A stretch of DNA of 64,000 nucleotides from Fasciola hepatica (GCA_948099385.1 CANUEZ040000028.1:2976001-3040000), one strand, 5' to 3'. Counted from the first letter of the stretch, positions 1 through 11,600 are shown. Notes: generated by a model from the letters alone, not told the origin. A program made the numbers and translations.

Positions 1-92
1 TGATCCGACAGAAGATCAAAGATTTCCTCAAGAACCATGACAATTGGGCTCAAAGCCTCGAACCCGTGTAGTACTTCAAGACTTCAAGACGT
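1..92 (-). repeat. Inverted copy of CR1 3' end (left arm of 92-bp inverted repeat)
   Basis: Positions 1-92 are the reverse complement of 766-857 with about one mismatch. The right arm is the 3' terminus of a CR1-like LINE remnant, so this arm is the same LINE tail in opposite orientation. The arm begins exactly at the window edge and may continue upstream. It resembles a terminal inverted repeat, but the DNA between the arms is LINE coding sequence, not a transposase. Confidence 0.85.
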
Positions 93-857
93 CAATACAA
101 CAGCCTGAGAGAACCGTTGCTTCTGGAAAACCCTGGGTTCTGTAGCCGGGTTGCAAGGCATTCACTCGGCCGAGCCTGGAGTACTGCATCCTGGCTTGGC
201 GGCCCCTTTAGGTAAAGATCATTGACCTTCCTGAAAGGGGTGCTAAAACGTTTTACAAGGTGGTTCATTGGCCTAAGGGGCCTTACCTATGAGCAGAGGC
301 TGGAGCAATTGAACTCCCTCGCGCTCAAGCAAAGGGCGCGGAGGCGACCCTGCGGAATCTATCAGGATCCCTAATTGGTTTACTAGTCTCCTGGGGTTAA
401 TTACACTGATGTCGGCCCTCATCTATCGTACGGACACTAGACGGCACCCACTGGAGTTGGAGGAGGGGAGGGCCTTAAGTCGCCTGAAGATGAATTTCTT
501 CGCCGTCAGTGGTGTAAACAACTGGAACTGGCTCTCGGTGGAAGTGATTGCAGATAAAACAGTGGTGGAGTTTAAGCGTCGGCTGGACCGCTGCTGTGAC
601 AGTATTTGCCGAAACTAGCAAGCAGGTTGGCGCCCTACCTATCAATCTTTTTCTTTTTTCCTGTCTCTATTACTATGACTACTTTTTCAACTCCCCCTTC
701 AACCTTCAAACTTCATTAACTCTTACACTCCTCGTTGCCCACTGCCCTTCTACCAGTGCCATCTCACGTCTTGAAGTCTTGAAGTACTACACGGGTTCGA
801 GGCTTTAAGCCCAATTGTCATGGTTCTTGAGGAAATCTTTGATCTTCTGTCGGATCA
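93..857 (+). mobile_element. 5'-truncated CR1-like LINE remnant (end of RT ORF plus 3' UTR)
   Basis: Broken plus-strand frames encode the post-RT part of a CR1/Jockey-group reverse transcriptase. An LEYCILAW-type segment lies near 170-200, a segment resembling VLKRFTRWFIGLRGLTYEQR near 240-300, and the characteristic C-terminal block (RHPLELEEGRA, then NNWNWLSVEV and FKRRLDRCC) lies at 440-600. Stops and frameshifts show it is dead. The rest to 857 is 3' UTR, ending in the sequence repeated inverted at 1-92. The RT catalytic core and endonuclease are missing. CR1 assignment rests on the C-terminal block and would be checked by a protein search. Confidence 0.75.
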
Positions 858-1039
858 ACCAAGCTGAAACGAAAGTAAAAAGAAGCCGGGGAGGGGGGCG
901 GGGGTGGCAGCGAAAACAAGATACACATAACATCATGCAGTGTCACACTGTGGACAGTGTCTTAAGCTGAGTGGGGGTGCGGCATTCATGAACATATATG
1001 CGATAAAAGACAACTATTTTGTTTTTTTTGACAAAGAAA

Positions 1040-3480
1040 TTATTGGGAGAGACCTAGGTAGAGGTCCAGCTTTTTCTTGAAGATAGTTTTATTCTGCGAG
1101 AGAACAATATCTTCCGGAAGTGCATTCCACATAGTAATAACCCTATAGCTAGAAACGTTAATCCTTAGTGAAGTGCGTGGCCTCGGTTTGAAAACTTTTC
1201 TGCTGTGACCACGGAGAGAAGAGGCTGGACAGACGGAGAAGAAGCAATCGCTTTGACTTGATTCAAACAGGTAGAACGTCAAAAACAGATCACCTCTTAC
1301 GCGTCTTACATCAAGGGGATAGAGGTTGAGGAGTGAGAGGCGGACGGGGTAAGGTAGATGGGATAGACCCCTTATTGGCTTGGTGGGGGCCCGTTGAACT
1401 CTTTCTAGGATCTCACGGTTTCGGACAAGACAAGAGTGCACTATCCGACTACCGTACTCCAGCAGAAGTCGGATATACGTGCCGAAAATTATGGGGAAAT
1501 CATCCTTAGATATGCGCGGGAAGGACCTTCGAATCATGTTTAGAACTCGAAAGGCAGACTTGCTCACAAGTTGGTGATGACGGGAGAAGAACAAGTTACA
1601 ATCTAACCAGAAACCGAGCACCTTGTGTCGGTCAACTTTTGGCAGTATGGTTGCTCCGTTAATGGAAAACGTGTGACCAGTCTCTCTGCCGAAAGACATG
1701 CTCAAGCATTTGTAATCATTAACTGGGAGATTCCAATCCTCGGACCAGCATTTTGTTTCATAAACTGCAATTAGCAGGTCTTCAACGCTTGAACTCCAGA
1801 GGGTTACATCATCTGCGTACATGGCAATGTTCGCAGGAAGGGCTGTCGGAAGAACGTTTATATAGATCAAGAAAAGAAGAGGACCTAAGACCGACTCTTG
1901 GGGGACCCCAGTTGTTACTGGGGAGGGTTGAGACAGAACATTCCCGACTTTAACCACAAAGGTGCGGTCGGTAAGGAAGCTACGTATGATGGCCAACATG
2001 GAGCTTGTGATCCCGTGTGTCTGCCGCCTATAAAGTAGAGGGGCATCGGGGACCTTATCGAAGGCCCTGGGAAAATCGATGAATACAGCCTGTGAGAGCT
2101 GGCCATCATCATAGGCTTTCGTTAGACTGTCCATGACAGTAAGCATATTGGTGATGCATGATCTGCCAGGAGGAAACCCATGTTGGGACGGGGAGAGAAT
2201 CTTAGTTCTGTGAAGATGGGAAAGAATCTCACTCCTAATAATTCCCTCAGAAATTTTGCTGGGGATGCTGGTGAGGCAAATGGGTCTGTAACTGGAAGCA
2301 ATGTCTACTACTCTTCTTATAGATGGGTACGGTCACTGCTTTTTTCCAGCTACGGGGGAAAACTTCATCGTCAACACATCGCTGAAAAAGCGAGGCATAA
2401 GGAGCAGCTGATGTATCCGCGGCTTCCTTGAGAATACGGGGGTGTATTAGGTCAGGACCCATAGAGCAATATTGGTTGAGCCGTCGGAAACCTTGCGCGA
2501 CTGCACCAATGAGAATAGTGACGCGGTTAAGGGTAGTGGTCAGAGATAACGGGCGCATGGTGGGGTGGGATGATATGGGTATGGAGCTAAAAATTGTATG
2601 GAAGTCGGAGCTGAGTGCCTCGGCTACTTGGCTAGGGGAAGTGATTGGAACTCCGGCTCTATCTTTGAGAGCTAATGGCGTCGGAGCTGTACCCCTAAGA
2701 CGGCGCATGTACTGAAAGAAAAATGCCTTAATGGTCCGTTCTCGATCAAGTACAGATCGTTGGACTGCATTCTGATAGGACCCAGTCTTGTCTTTGCATA
2801 TGTTCCGTATGATCCTGAAGTCTTCTGTATCACGGGCAAGGCCTGTGGCTTTATATCTAGCAAAGAGGCGTGCGCTTTCGTCTAGAATGCGCCTAATGGG
2901 GCGAGGGAGGGGTCGCTTAGCGGTCTGTGGGCGACGAATTCTGGGGACAAATAGCCTATCAGCTAAGGAGATTAACTCTTTGAGATTCTCTGCCATTTCA
3001 TCCGCAGAGTTACCTGGGTTAGTTGAATTTAGCTGGGAGCGAATAAATTCACAGACTTGGTCAAAATTAGTCCTTTTGAAGGATCTCGAAATTTTAGTTT
3101 CTGAGGGAAGAGGAGGCCATTTCACGATATAATCGAATCCAATGAGAATGTGATCACTTTTGCCGATAGGCGGCAAGTAATGCACCACATCTATTAGGAA
3201 CCGATCATTGGTGATGACCAGGTCTAGTAGGGACGGGGCATGTCCTGTGCGATATCTTCTATATCTAACTTTCCACCTTTGAGGTAGATGGGCTGCTAGC
3301 TGGAACTCACCAAGAAACATTGATCCTGTGAGGCTCCCCAGATTGACGCTCGGCCGTGGAAAGTCCCTTCTACTGTTTATCCTTACCAAATGACCGGAGA
3401 AGGCTTCAGCTCATCCACAAGTCGCACTATAGAGAGATCCGAAGGGCTCACGGTGCAGGAAATTGGAGAAAATTGGCAAG
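1040..3480 (-). mobile_element. CR1-clade LINE, 5'-truncated, with one frameshift (endonuclease end + reverse transcriptase)
   Basis: Two long minus-strand frames, 3389-2247 and 2146-1040, are consecutive parts of one polyprotein separated by a frameshift near 2150-2250. The upstream frame starts inside the APE-type endonuclease, with SLLDLVITND and the LPPIGKSDH motif, and continues into the linker and the first RT motifs (GPDLIHPRILKEAA). The downstream frame carries VFIDFPRAFDKV, TGVPQESVLGPLLFLIYIN and the catalytic YADDVTLW. It ends with the CR1-type tail (RGHSRKVFKPRPRTSLRINV, then MWNALPEDIV). In GVPQESVLGP the usual GS is replaced by ES. A stop interrupts the endonuclease around 3430, and the N-terminal catalytic half is absent. 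Sequence just below 1040 (T-rich, 1016-1032) would be its 3' end. Confidence 0.88.
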
Positions 3481-4010
3481 TCGCGGTCTACATCCAGTGA
3501 CCCAATTTGATCTGATTTAAACATTACACTGGTCATTACTTACATACATCATAGTAACCAAGGTCACGCAAGTTCAACTGCCTAGATGAAGTACAGAAAA
3601 ATTCGCATACTATAAGTTTATTTAAGTAAACTGGTACGCTATTGCTTGCCTCCCAACTTTTTCACTATAAGAAGCTATGAAAATGAACCATATTGGAAGT
3701 CATGTATTCTCATCAGAACCTTGACAACACTTGTAATATAAACATTACTAAAGACTGGCCAGTCCTCATATATACCGGCATATAATTTATGAATTGTAAT
3801 TTAGCGTTCTTTGCTTATACGAAAGTGAGCAAATTTATCATCTTGAAATGATCATAAGAAAAAGGAAAAGTTGAGTAACGGAAGATAATTCAGCTAACAA
3901 GACTTTTGTGACAACCCGTTAACGAAAAATCAACTGACGTTTGTTGTTTGAGTTTGAAATACAATATTATATTAGGTTTCTTCAGGAAATAATTCATTCT
4001 ACCATATTAT
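3481..4010. other. AT-rich DNA without recognised gene
   Basis: No coding frame of note and no repeat match elsewhere in the window. It separates the truncated 5' end of the CR1 copy from the TATAA minisatellite. Confidence 0.4.
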
Positions 4011-4330
4011 ACCATCACATAACGTTATACGATGTGCTTTGTTATAATATAATGCATAATAATATAGTACGGTACATACTGTGCACAAATGTGTGCTAGC
4101 GGGGTTACGATATAATATGATACAACATAATATGTTATACTATAATATAATATAATAAAGTATAGTACAGCGTAATATAATGTAATATAGTATAACATAA
4201 TATTAGATAATCAAAAAGTAAAAAGTAATATGAAGTAATATAATATAATATAATATAATATAATATAATATAATATAATATAATTTTATTTAATATGACA
4301 TAATATAACATAATGTAATATAATATAACG
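4011..4330. repeat. (TAATA/TATAA)n minisatellite
   Basis: Pentanucleotide-type repeat of TATAA/TAATA units. It is regular at about 4228-4285 and degenerate on both sides, starting near 4011. The minus-strand open frame across it (Tyr/Ile/Leu-rich) is a product of the repeat, not a gene. Confidence 0.9.
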
Positions 4331-4740
4331 CCTCTACGATCGCTTTTTTCGAAGGGGTCAAAGAGGAAAGACCTTGGAATACCAGCCTCGTATACTCTTC
4401 CTAGGTTTAGGTACAAGGACAAAACGCTGGCTTGAGCCGAGGAAGTGTCGGCCCCAAGTGGGCCCTAGTAGCGCTAGCCTAAACTTTGTGATGATAATTC
4501 TCACAGCTTCCCTACAGTTTGTCCGTATGGGGTCAATATGGGCCCGTATTAGTGTATTGTTTGGAGCTATTGTGTAGGGGTCGGGCGTGCATGTATATGG
4601 TTGATTCCCGATCAACCTACTTTCACTATCAGTCGTAGCAGTCAGCTGTTCGAAGTTCGCTGAGGTAATTGTGTTTTCAAACGCCACTTTTGAGACGTAT
4701 CTCATCCTATAGATCCTCAATTTACCAGTTTAATGAAAAG
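4331..4740. other. Moderately GC-rich block, unassigned
   Basis: A block of more balanced base composition between AT-rich flanks. It has a 120-codon open frame on the minus strand (4720-4358) and a shorter one on plus. No motif, splice structure or repeat partner was found. It may be a fragment of an old repeat. Confidence 0.3.
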
Positions 4741-6150
4741 AGTAGTATATTTGGTCGGTGAGTTTCTTTTTTGTTCCTACTCGGCGGTAAGTCAAGACCC
4801 GAACAGCACAAATGCCCTACTAACCATCACCTGACGGTATCCTGAGTGTCTTTCGATCGTAAAATTGAGGAACCCTCAACAGAACAAAGAAGAATACACT
4901 AGTGGGGGCTTTCAGCGAATAAAAGCGAAACGCACTCTGGTGTTATCCATTGTTGTAATGCACTCGAATGTAATTGAGTTCAGCTTTTCCATTGTTATAA
5001 GGTGTTTTATTGTTCAAAAAGACTAGTTTAATCACTGTTTACAGAAGCACCTTCAAACTGGTTTTCCCTGCTGCTGGAAATTCTACGCAATGAAATAAAC
5101 CCAAAATTTTGAGTAAGGAAATAGAACGAATGGGTGCGATAGTTTAATGAAACAAATTATGGGTAAAAGACATCTACAGAACAGCTGATTTTTTAGCAGT
5201 TGGTATATTTTCTTCATCCTTGTCTAAAATGAAACGTTGTAGCAACCAATAAGCCCTTTGAGTAGTGACGGTAAATCTTTATAGCAATTAAATGAAAAGG
5301 TGGTCATATGTAAGAAATATAAATAAATGAACGTCAGAACGACAATCCCAAAATAGCGCTGTTTGAACACCCGTTACTTGTCGGAAATATAACAAACACA
5401 TCAAAAAGGCATTTACTTGTAACCAATGTTTTAGGATCTCGGAAAAATGTATTCTGTTATTTAGACTTCTTATGTCAGAATAACGAAATTCATCGAATGA
5501 CGTTTCATTGAAGAACTTGGTTATAAAATTTATCAAAATTTACGTAGAACAGTCCCCACACTAACCAAGGCTACAAATCTTCATAAGTAATAGCATCTTA
5601 AGAAGAAACGACTCCATATTCTATGCTGTAGACCAAAGTAAAAACAAAATGATAAAATTCCGTACGTTATATCATAAAAGAGTATTCCGAAAGTACCTCA
5701 AAATGACTCATTTTTGACTAAATGCTCTCCAGAATTGTTTGCTGGGCATATAAACTGTAGTACTTGTAAATGAAAAGAAATTACTTTCACGTGTTTCAAA
5801 CCTTTCCGCTTCTAATGACAAAGTGAAAATTTACCTATAAATGGATGACGGAAATAGTCTCATTATTCATCTTTTCGTATTCAAAATGCGCTGTTTAGCT
5901 AGATGGCAATTTCAAAGAGTAAAACATATGCACATCTCAGTTGTATTTGAAAACCTGAAAACCTGAAAACACGAATGTCCGTAAAAAATGCCACTTTTCG
6001 GACAACCCTATACAAATTGTGAAGTCTAATCTTGTTATATAACCTCGAATTAAATGTGGCTGCCTAAGATTATCAGGAAGGAATCATCTACTATTGCGAC
6101 AGACCTTATCCGAATTCGGTTGCCTTCTTCGTACCCACTGTTGAATTTTC
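4741..6150. other. AT-rich non-coding DNA downstream of gene B
   Basis: No exon could be supported here. It may contain 3' exons of the minus-strand gene above it. A short GTTTTCAG direct repeat lies at about 5949-5972 (minus sense) and could act as a splice acceptor, but no reading frame follows it convincingly. Confidence 0.3.
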
Positions 6151-6231
6151 AAGTTAATCAGTTTTGTTGCGCCTGGAAAAGGATATTAGTTTACTGCTTC
6201 CATGAAGGGTATATTCGCGTGGAAAAATTAC

Positions 6232-6390
6232 CTGTGATGAAACAATACATTTTGGTATTGCACAAGGACTGCGCTCCATTAGGGCGGCGCCAGTTAATAT
6301 TCTCCAGCAAGTGGTCTGCAATACTGGCTTTTGAAATTGCACTGGTGCATAGACACATGAATTTCCTTTTAAATTAACCGTAAGCCATAG
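6232..6390 (-). CDS. Gene B exon (159 nt)
   Basis: Acceptor TTCGTCATCAG, donor GTAATT. It has 53 codons with five cysteines. If the donor is not used, the frame continues 25 codons to a stop at 6154, which could be the end of the protein. Confidence 0.5.
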
Positions 6391-8566
6391 CTGATGACGA
6401 ATAAAGACAAAATAAATCAAATATATCAATGTGTCGGAATAGACTGCGTCACCTTCCGGCCTGAGCAACAACAGTTCATTTCCCCGGTGATGTTCAGAGG
6501 AAGATTAAAAAGGAGAATCTGAGTAGTGCTAACCAATCGCCACTGGCGTCTTATAACAAACAATTTACGTTTGACATAGGAACTCCAACTGGATCGTTCC
6601 TCTGCCCATATCTCCATCAGAGCTTTACCGCTTCGGAATGAGCAATAATTATCTTACCAAATAAATGGCTGAATTTTGCATCCAATTGTTTCGTTCAAGG
6701 CGCTGTGTTTGCCCCCCTTAAAATGCTTCTAAAAATCATTTGATTTTACATGATATCTACAATGGTCGTCAGTGATCTTCTAACGGCTAGGTAGTTGACC
6801 GCTGCTTTAAAGTCTAACGGTTTACCAAATTTCTGTTATCTGTGTAATTTTGTTGAAAAAGTTAAAGGCTCTAAACAAAACATTCAGCGCATTACTGCTA
6901 AAGGTGTACAATGTAAACCACAATCTAAATAACATACTTACCGTTCTTCTTCTCTAAAAGCAGTTTTGTGCCTTTGGATTTTGAGAAAATCTCGTTCATC
7001 CGACAGTAATAAAGACATATCTTCCAGTGGAGGCGGCGGCTGTGTCGTGTTAAGACCGGCTGGTATTAGTGTCCTTCTTCTTCATGCGTGTTCTTACTCG
7101 GTGTAGAGCTTCCAAGAATAGATAATGAGCTTCCTCCTGTAACAATTATGAGTGAATATGCCGACGCTTAATGTTTCTCCCCATATTGACTCTTGGGAAT
7201 CGCAGCATCCTTTGACGGTAAACGTTTCTTTTCTTACAACATGGATGGGAAGAGACAAGCTCCCTCCTAACTTTCCGCAGAAAGAAAAAAACCTGTAAGT
7301 TGTTTATGTTTTTTAACTTACCAGAAGTCCCGTAAACTAGTAAAACAAACGCCAAGCAGTTGTGATGTGGGATTACTCTTTTCTTAACGGTCTTCAAGAA
7401 TTAAGAAGATGACGTCTTTATCCGTTTTACTTTATTACCCCCTTCAGTCCACGATCGACGAGCCACGGCAACGAGGTTGTCCAACAGGGACCGAACCACC
7501 ATGAAAACCGGAAATAGACACTGCACAAAAGCATGTACAAGGATGTATTTTGTGAAAGAAGCAATGCCTATCATTCACAGAACAAGATATGAGTAATAGG
7601 ACAGTAAACCTGACTAAGGCCATAAGTTCTGTGAATCTCTTTGAGCTGTGTATCAGCCAAATTTGCCGTGATCATTCTGGCCTCTACGTCCAAACAAAAC
7701 AGAAAGCAAAAGTATGAAGACGGTAGCGATTTCAAGAACACAGTCTGGCGAACAAGCTCGGTTTTAGTGATGCGTAATCACCTCATTATATCACAATATA
7801 TTACAACAAGTTGAATGGTTGGACCAGTTAGACAAGTAGAAAATGAAAGAGATTATTGGTGACGAGAAATGGGGATTAAATAATTTTAATCCAGGCCTAA
7901 ATCAAGACGGAATGTGTGTTGTTTTTCCATGTCTTGTCAGTTTTTATCTAACCCTCGGTCTGTTATAGGATGAAAGGAGGGCCTGAGCAGCTTAAGAGCA
8001 TACGAAAGTTGTTTTTGAGCACATAGAGGGGATTGTGTGGGCGGATGCCAATAGCCTCAGCTGTGATCAGTGTGCAACCTCTCGCAGGTCTTAATTTCCG
8101 ACTCTGAACCTTACGCAGCTCACAGGAAGCCTCAGTCTCGTTTACTATGTGATTAGTCTGAGCAAGATGTAAAACGACAGCGCTAGTGAGTGACTTAACT
8201 TCCCCAGAGTTTAGCCGTGCTGGGTGGTGTTCGCAGATGCGTTCAGACAAATCCACCAATTCCCACTTGTCTAAATGGTCCAATCGTTCAATTTGTCGCA
8301 ATAGATTGGGATATAGTGGCATAAATATGAATAACTGAAAGCGAGCTTATCGCTAAAATGTATTCTTCAGATGTGTTCATTAGGAATTTTCGTACAAAGG
8401 TAGTGGTTTCTCGAAGAGGTGAGCTGACTTTAAAAACCGTTTGACCAATAAAATGTTCCCAATAATAGCAACTACCACTGATGGCTTGTTCCATATGAGC
8501 ATCACATTGTCCGGACGGTGATTTGTATAGACAACTCCAAGAAGCAAAACTTCTGATACCACAGGA
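6232..8566 (-). CDS. Gene B: multi-exon gene with microexons and very short introns, product unrecognised
   Basis: Minus-strand gene built from GT/AG-bounded segments. One block joins in phase: exons 8566-8396 (phase 0 to 0), 8334-8115 (0 to 1), 7136-7098 (1 to 1) and 7059-6942 (1 to 2). A second block also joins in phase: 6599-6569 (2 to 0), 6518-6453 and 6390-6232 (0 to 0). Introns of 61, 38, 50 and 62 nt are seen. Between the blocks at least one small exon is unresolved; 6888-6841 (phase 2 to 2) is a candidate. The product has cysteines in its first exon (SCGIRSFASW, SGQCDAHMEQ), a helical charged second exon (LLRQIERLDHLDKWELVDL), a Pro-rich stretch (TTQPPPPLEDM), then NITGEMNCCCSGRK and a further Cys-containing segment (CVYAPVQFQKPVLQTTCWR). 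This suggests an extracellular or membrane protein. The last part vaguely recalls tectonic-family proteins, but I do not claim it. Start and stop are not located. Confidence 0.55.
6453..6518 (-). CDS. Gene B exon (66 nt)
   Basis: Acceptor ACTACTCAG, donor GTGACG. Its 22 codons end with NITGEMNCCCSGRK: a possible N-glycosylation site next to three adjacent cysteines. Confidence 0.5.
6569..6599 (-). CDS. Gene B microexon (31 nt)
   Basis: Encodes NDPVGVPMSN after a split Trp codon. The acceptor is GGCAGAG and the donor GTAAAT. It needs a preceding phase-2 exon, either 6888-6841 or one ending at about 6654. Confidence 0.4.
6942..7059 (-). CDS. Gene B exon (118 nt)
   Basis: Acceptor ACCAG, strong donor GTAAGTATG after 6942. 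It encodes a Pro-rich start followed by charged residues (SDERDFLKIQRHKTAFREEE) and ends in phase 2. Confidence 0.55.
7098..7136 (-). CDS. Gene B microexon (39 nt)
   Basis: Acceptor TTACAG, donor GTAAGA. It encodes a Ser/Gly-rich stretch (GSSLSILGSSTP). Phase 1 on both sides fits both neighbours. The intron after it (7097-7060) is only 38 nt. Confidence 0.5.
8115..8334 (-). CDS. Gene B exon (220 nt)
   Basis: Acceptor CTTTCAG ends at 8335, donor GTAAGG follows 8115. The frame is open and rich in Leu, Glu and His. It ends one base into a codon, which the next exon completes as Arg. Without that donor the frame stays open to 7963. Confidence 0.55.
8396..8566 (-). CDS. Gene B exon (171 nt)
   Basis: Acceptor TTAG at 8568-8567, donor GTACGA after 8396. 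It has 57 codons with five cysteines. An alternative in-phase donor (GTCAGC) lies 36 nt earlier in the exon. Confidence 0.5.
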
Positions 8567-9016
8567 CTAACACAATCAACTTGATTCGAATGGGTGTCAT
8601 TTAAAATGTATGCAATCTGTAAAGCGAGGCTTCTTTCATTTGTTCTTTCACGTCACTGAATATTTGCTCACACAGGTGGTCCTGGACATAACGGATCGCC
8701 TCATTACTTGCATGAAAGACTCAGATGGGAAATCCAAAAATGTGTCTAACCGCCCAGTTCCTTCACACCAGCGGGAAGATGTATTCAGCAGCGTAGACTG
8801 TACACGGTTTCTTCCTTGCCGTACAAAATATTTACTACTCCCCTACAGCTCACGCATTGTTATCCAAGAAGTTGTCATTGTGACGAATCCATTTTTCTGA
8901 GCTCGTTAGCTACATAAACTTAGAAAAATACAAGAATTACCCTACATATCCTGGTCAAGTATGCCTCATAATGCTACGAGACCAAGATATAAAGAGAACT
9001 GTTTGAACTCTGTCAC

Positions 9017-9140
9017 TTCAAATACGTCAACATCGGAAAGCTTCTGACATCTTCCATGAAAATCTGATGTAGAGTGTTTTAGCATACCATCCAGCTGGTC
9101 ATCTACCATGCCAATTGGTTTAGAACCAGTTTGAACTTGT
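9017..9140 (-). CDS. Tentative upstream exon of gene B
   Basis: An open minus-strand segment with acceptor CACTAG and donor GTGACA, phase 2 to 0, which would join the exon starting at 8566. It encodes a segment containing GMVDDQLDGMLKH and QKLSDVDVFE. Other acceptors within 20 nt are possible. Confidence 0.3.
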
Positions 9141-9206
9141 CTAGTGACTCCACCTTGTCACCATATGGATATCAAGCGTTTCATTAAGACCAAACACGGC
9201 TTGCGA

Positions 9207-9655
9207 TTAGTCCCGTGGGAATGCCTTGGTCATATCATTGGATAGTCTCTTAAGCGGGGAGGTGCTGATGTGATGCTCCTCCTGCTTTCTACAATGAAAG
9301 TCTTCGTCATTTCGTGGTCTCCCGTCATTCACCGGAAAATACCAGACTACGGCAAACACATATCCCACACCGTGTGCTTCGGCAGCATGAATTGTGACCG
9401 GAGTGTTGTTTGATTTGCTCCAGATAGAATTTAGCCGGAGCATCGGCTGCAACACTGTGTAAAACTACACAGGTCGTTTTCCGTTTTGCCCTCAAATATA
9501 GTTCGTCACTAATAATTTCCTTCACGTTGGTTATTGTTTCTGACATAAGCCTTCGCGCACTCAGGAAATTCGAATTTCCGCCTAATAGTCCCACTAAAAA
9601 AAGACTTTGGAAGCAGCATGCTGCGAAGTATGGGCCAAGTTGTTGTTTCGACCCC
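9207..9655 (-). CDS. Tentative coding block upstream of gene B
   Basis: After a good acceptor (CTCTTTTCAG ending at 9656) an open frame runs to about 9325 and includes ETITNVKEIISDELYLRAKR. A second overlapping frame to 9207 includes TIHAAEAHGVGYVFAVVWYF. Either an intron or a frameshift joins them, or only one is real. No family was recognised. Position and strand suit the 5' part of gene B. Confidence 0.25.
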
Positions 9656-9719
9656 CTGAAAAGAGTTAAGCCATCTACGTGAAGTTGAATCTGAATTCAC
9701 CTCCAGTCTCTTACATTAC

Positions 9720-11600
9720 CACATTCCAGTACTGTCTGAAGACATTCGTCCAAACCAAAGTGAGGCTACTTTTCTCCGTCGAAGCACATCACGAGCTTCA
9801 AAAGAAGCTTTCTTAAAAAAGTTCTGGAGTCTGTCGACACCTCATGGTTCAGCAGGCGTAGTCCGAGTAGTAAAAATGGCACAACTTTCATTGACATGTA
9901 TGATTAAACAAATATTTTCCTAGCAACAGATCTTGCGATGACAATCCCCGTGCTGCCGAATTCGTCATCGAGAGAGAAAAAACTCACTGAAAATGAAGTA
10001 ACTTGAGAAATTTCATAAATAAAACTTAGCTCTGTTCACCGTTGTGGTGTACTCTGAATTTTCTTCATGTAACAACGCGGTTGAATTCATTTTCCCGACC
10101 GGGAAAAGCGGAAGAACTCCGAATTTCTTTGCAAGCAAAATTGGTGCATTTGGCTGAAACGATTGTATTTTGGTTGTCTCAAGGTTGTTCGCAACTAACG
10201 TTTTTATCTACACCCCATTTGTATATGCAAATGTTGTAGAAAGTAAGTAATGCACTGGAAGCCGGTAACACAGTTCAAATCCTGAACTATAATTCGTTCA
10301 TTTAATAGAAAGTGATTAAGCGGAGGCGAATTGAAACTGCACTCAGAGGGATGCAAAAATATTAGGAGTCTGTATTACATTCGAAAAAACAAGTTGCAGT
10401 TCGTTTGCAATCGACAAAATACCGTCAGCATTATCGGAAGTCCAAAGGCGAAAGTTCATCAGAAACGCACGTGGGGCGAATTCGGATGATCGAGCATGTT
10501 TGCTTCATATAAATATCTAATCAGGATCAGTCGAAAGGCAGGTCAAATGAAGGGTGCCATTTGTCATAGTTATTTCGGCAGATGATCAAAGTGATCATTT
10601 TCTTGATTTCCACATCCGTAGCTGCATAATAACGATATCAAAGCTCCTAGCTCTTGCACAGCACTTTCACAAAATACAAAAACTAGAAAAAAACCTTAAG
10701 GTATTTTTTAATGAAACTTATGCGCTGACAGGCAGCAAGCAAAACTACCTCACCCAGTGTGTGGGTAATGGTGGTTTGACCTGAACTGAACTAATTAACT
10801 GATAGTTTATTTTTAGTAGATAACTCTGAGTTAGGATAAACTCAAACCACTACTTATTGAGTCTTACTCGAGAGGTTTATCACTGAGTGTAGTATGACTT
10901 GTGGTGAGAAGTACGTGAATTTATAATATTGTTCGAACAGTGTCGCAGCTTGCTGGGGAACAAACTCTACGAGTATTGTGTGCTTCCACCACTCAGTGAA
11001 TGCTACCGAAGCGTTTAAGCCAGTTTAAAAAGTTCGAAGTGGGCAATCAAGGCTGGTGAAGTGCTGTGTCCTAGCCGCAGCGGGGGCCGTATTCATTCGT
11101 CTCTCCAGTCCACCGTTATATGCCCAAAATCAGTTCGAGCAAGCGCTGAGGCTTCTTTGGCCCACCTTCTACTCTCAAACAAACCACATATCTGTTGATC
11201 AGACTTATAATACCGGCGACACCCACTCACTGTCCAGAGAAGGATCTTGGTCAAGAATGTGAAATCTGGTCTCCCCTCCCATCACTCATTTTCTACTCAT
11301 CGCTTTATCTTGATTTTTGTCCTACCCACTTAACATTGCTCATACAAAATGTGATGCAACGGCGTGATTATGAATCACTGAAAACGAGTTTGTTCGCCAC
11401 ATAATGTTGTTCTTCAGTGCTCTGTGGGATTAAAATTTTGACTAAACCTTACCACACTGTTTCGTTATTATTTGCCCTCGTTGGCCCTTCTTACTGTGCT
11501 TTGGTCATCTACTTGTAACCTTGAAGCACCACAATACATCACCATGACCACCAGAGCAATATTTCCCATAACCCAAGAGAAGGAAAATATTTAATGGAAG
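9720..11600. other. Intergenic DNA, mostly unassigned
   Basis: No supported exon. A short segment at 10752-10795 resembles the 3' tip of the RTE fragment at 47772-47812 (shared GTGG/TGGTAATGGT...TGAACTGAACT-like sequence) and is probably a relic of the same repeat. Confidence 0.4.

Noticed and set aside
1..857. DNA transposon with 92-bp terminal inverted repeats
   Set aside because: The DNA between the arms is CR1 LINE coding sequence and 3' UTR, with no transposase; the right arm is the LINE's own 3' end.
1753..3132. Plus-strand frames over the CR1 copy
   Set aside because: Shadows of the minus-strand RT and endonuclease.
4135..4422. 95-codon minus frame (Tyr/Ile/Leu-rich)
   Set aside because: Generated by the TATAA minisatellite.
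6232..6599. Tectonic gene
   Set aside because: The similarity is a loose cysteine and PVQF pattern, not enough to name the gene.
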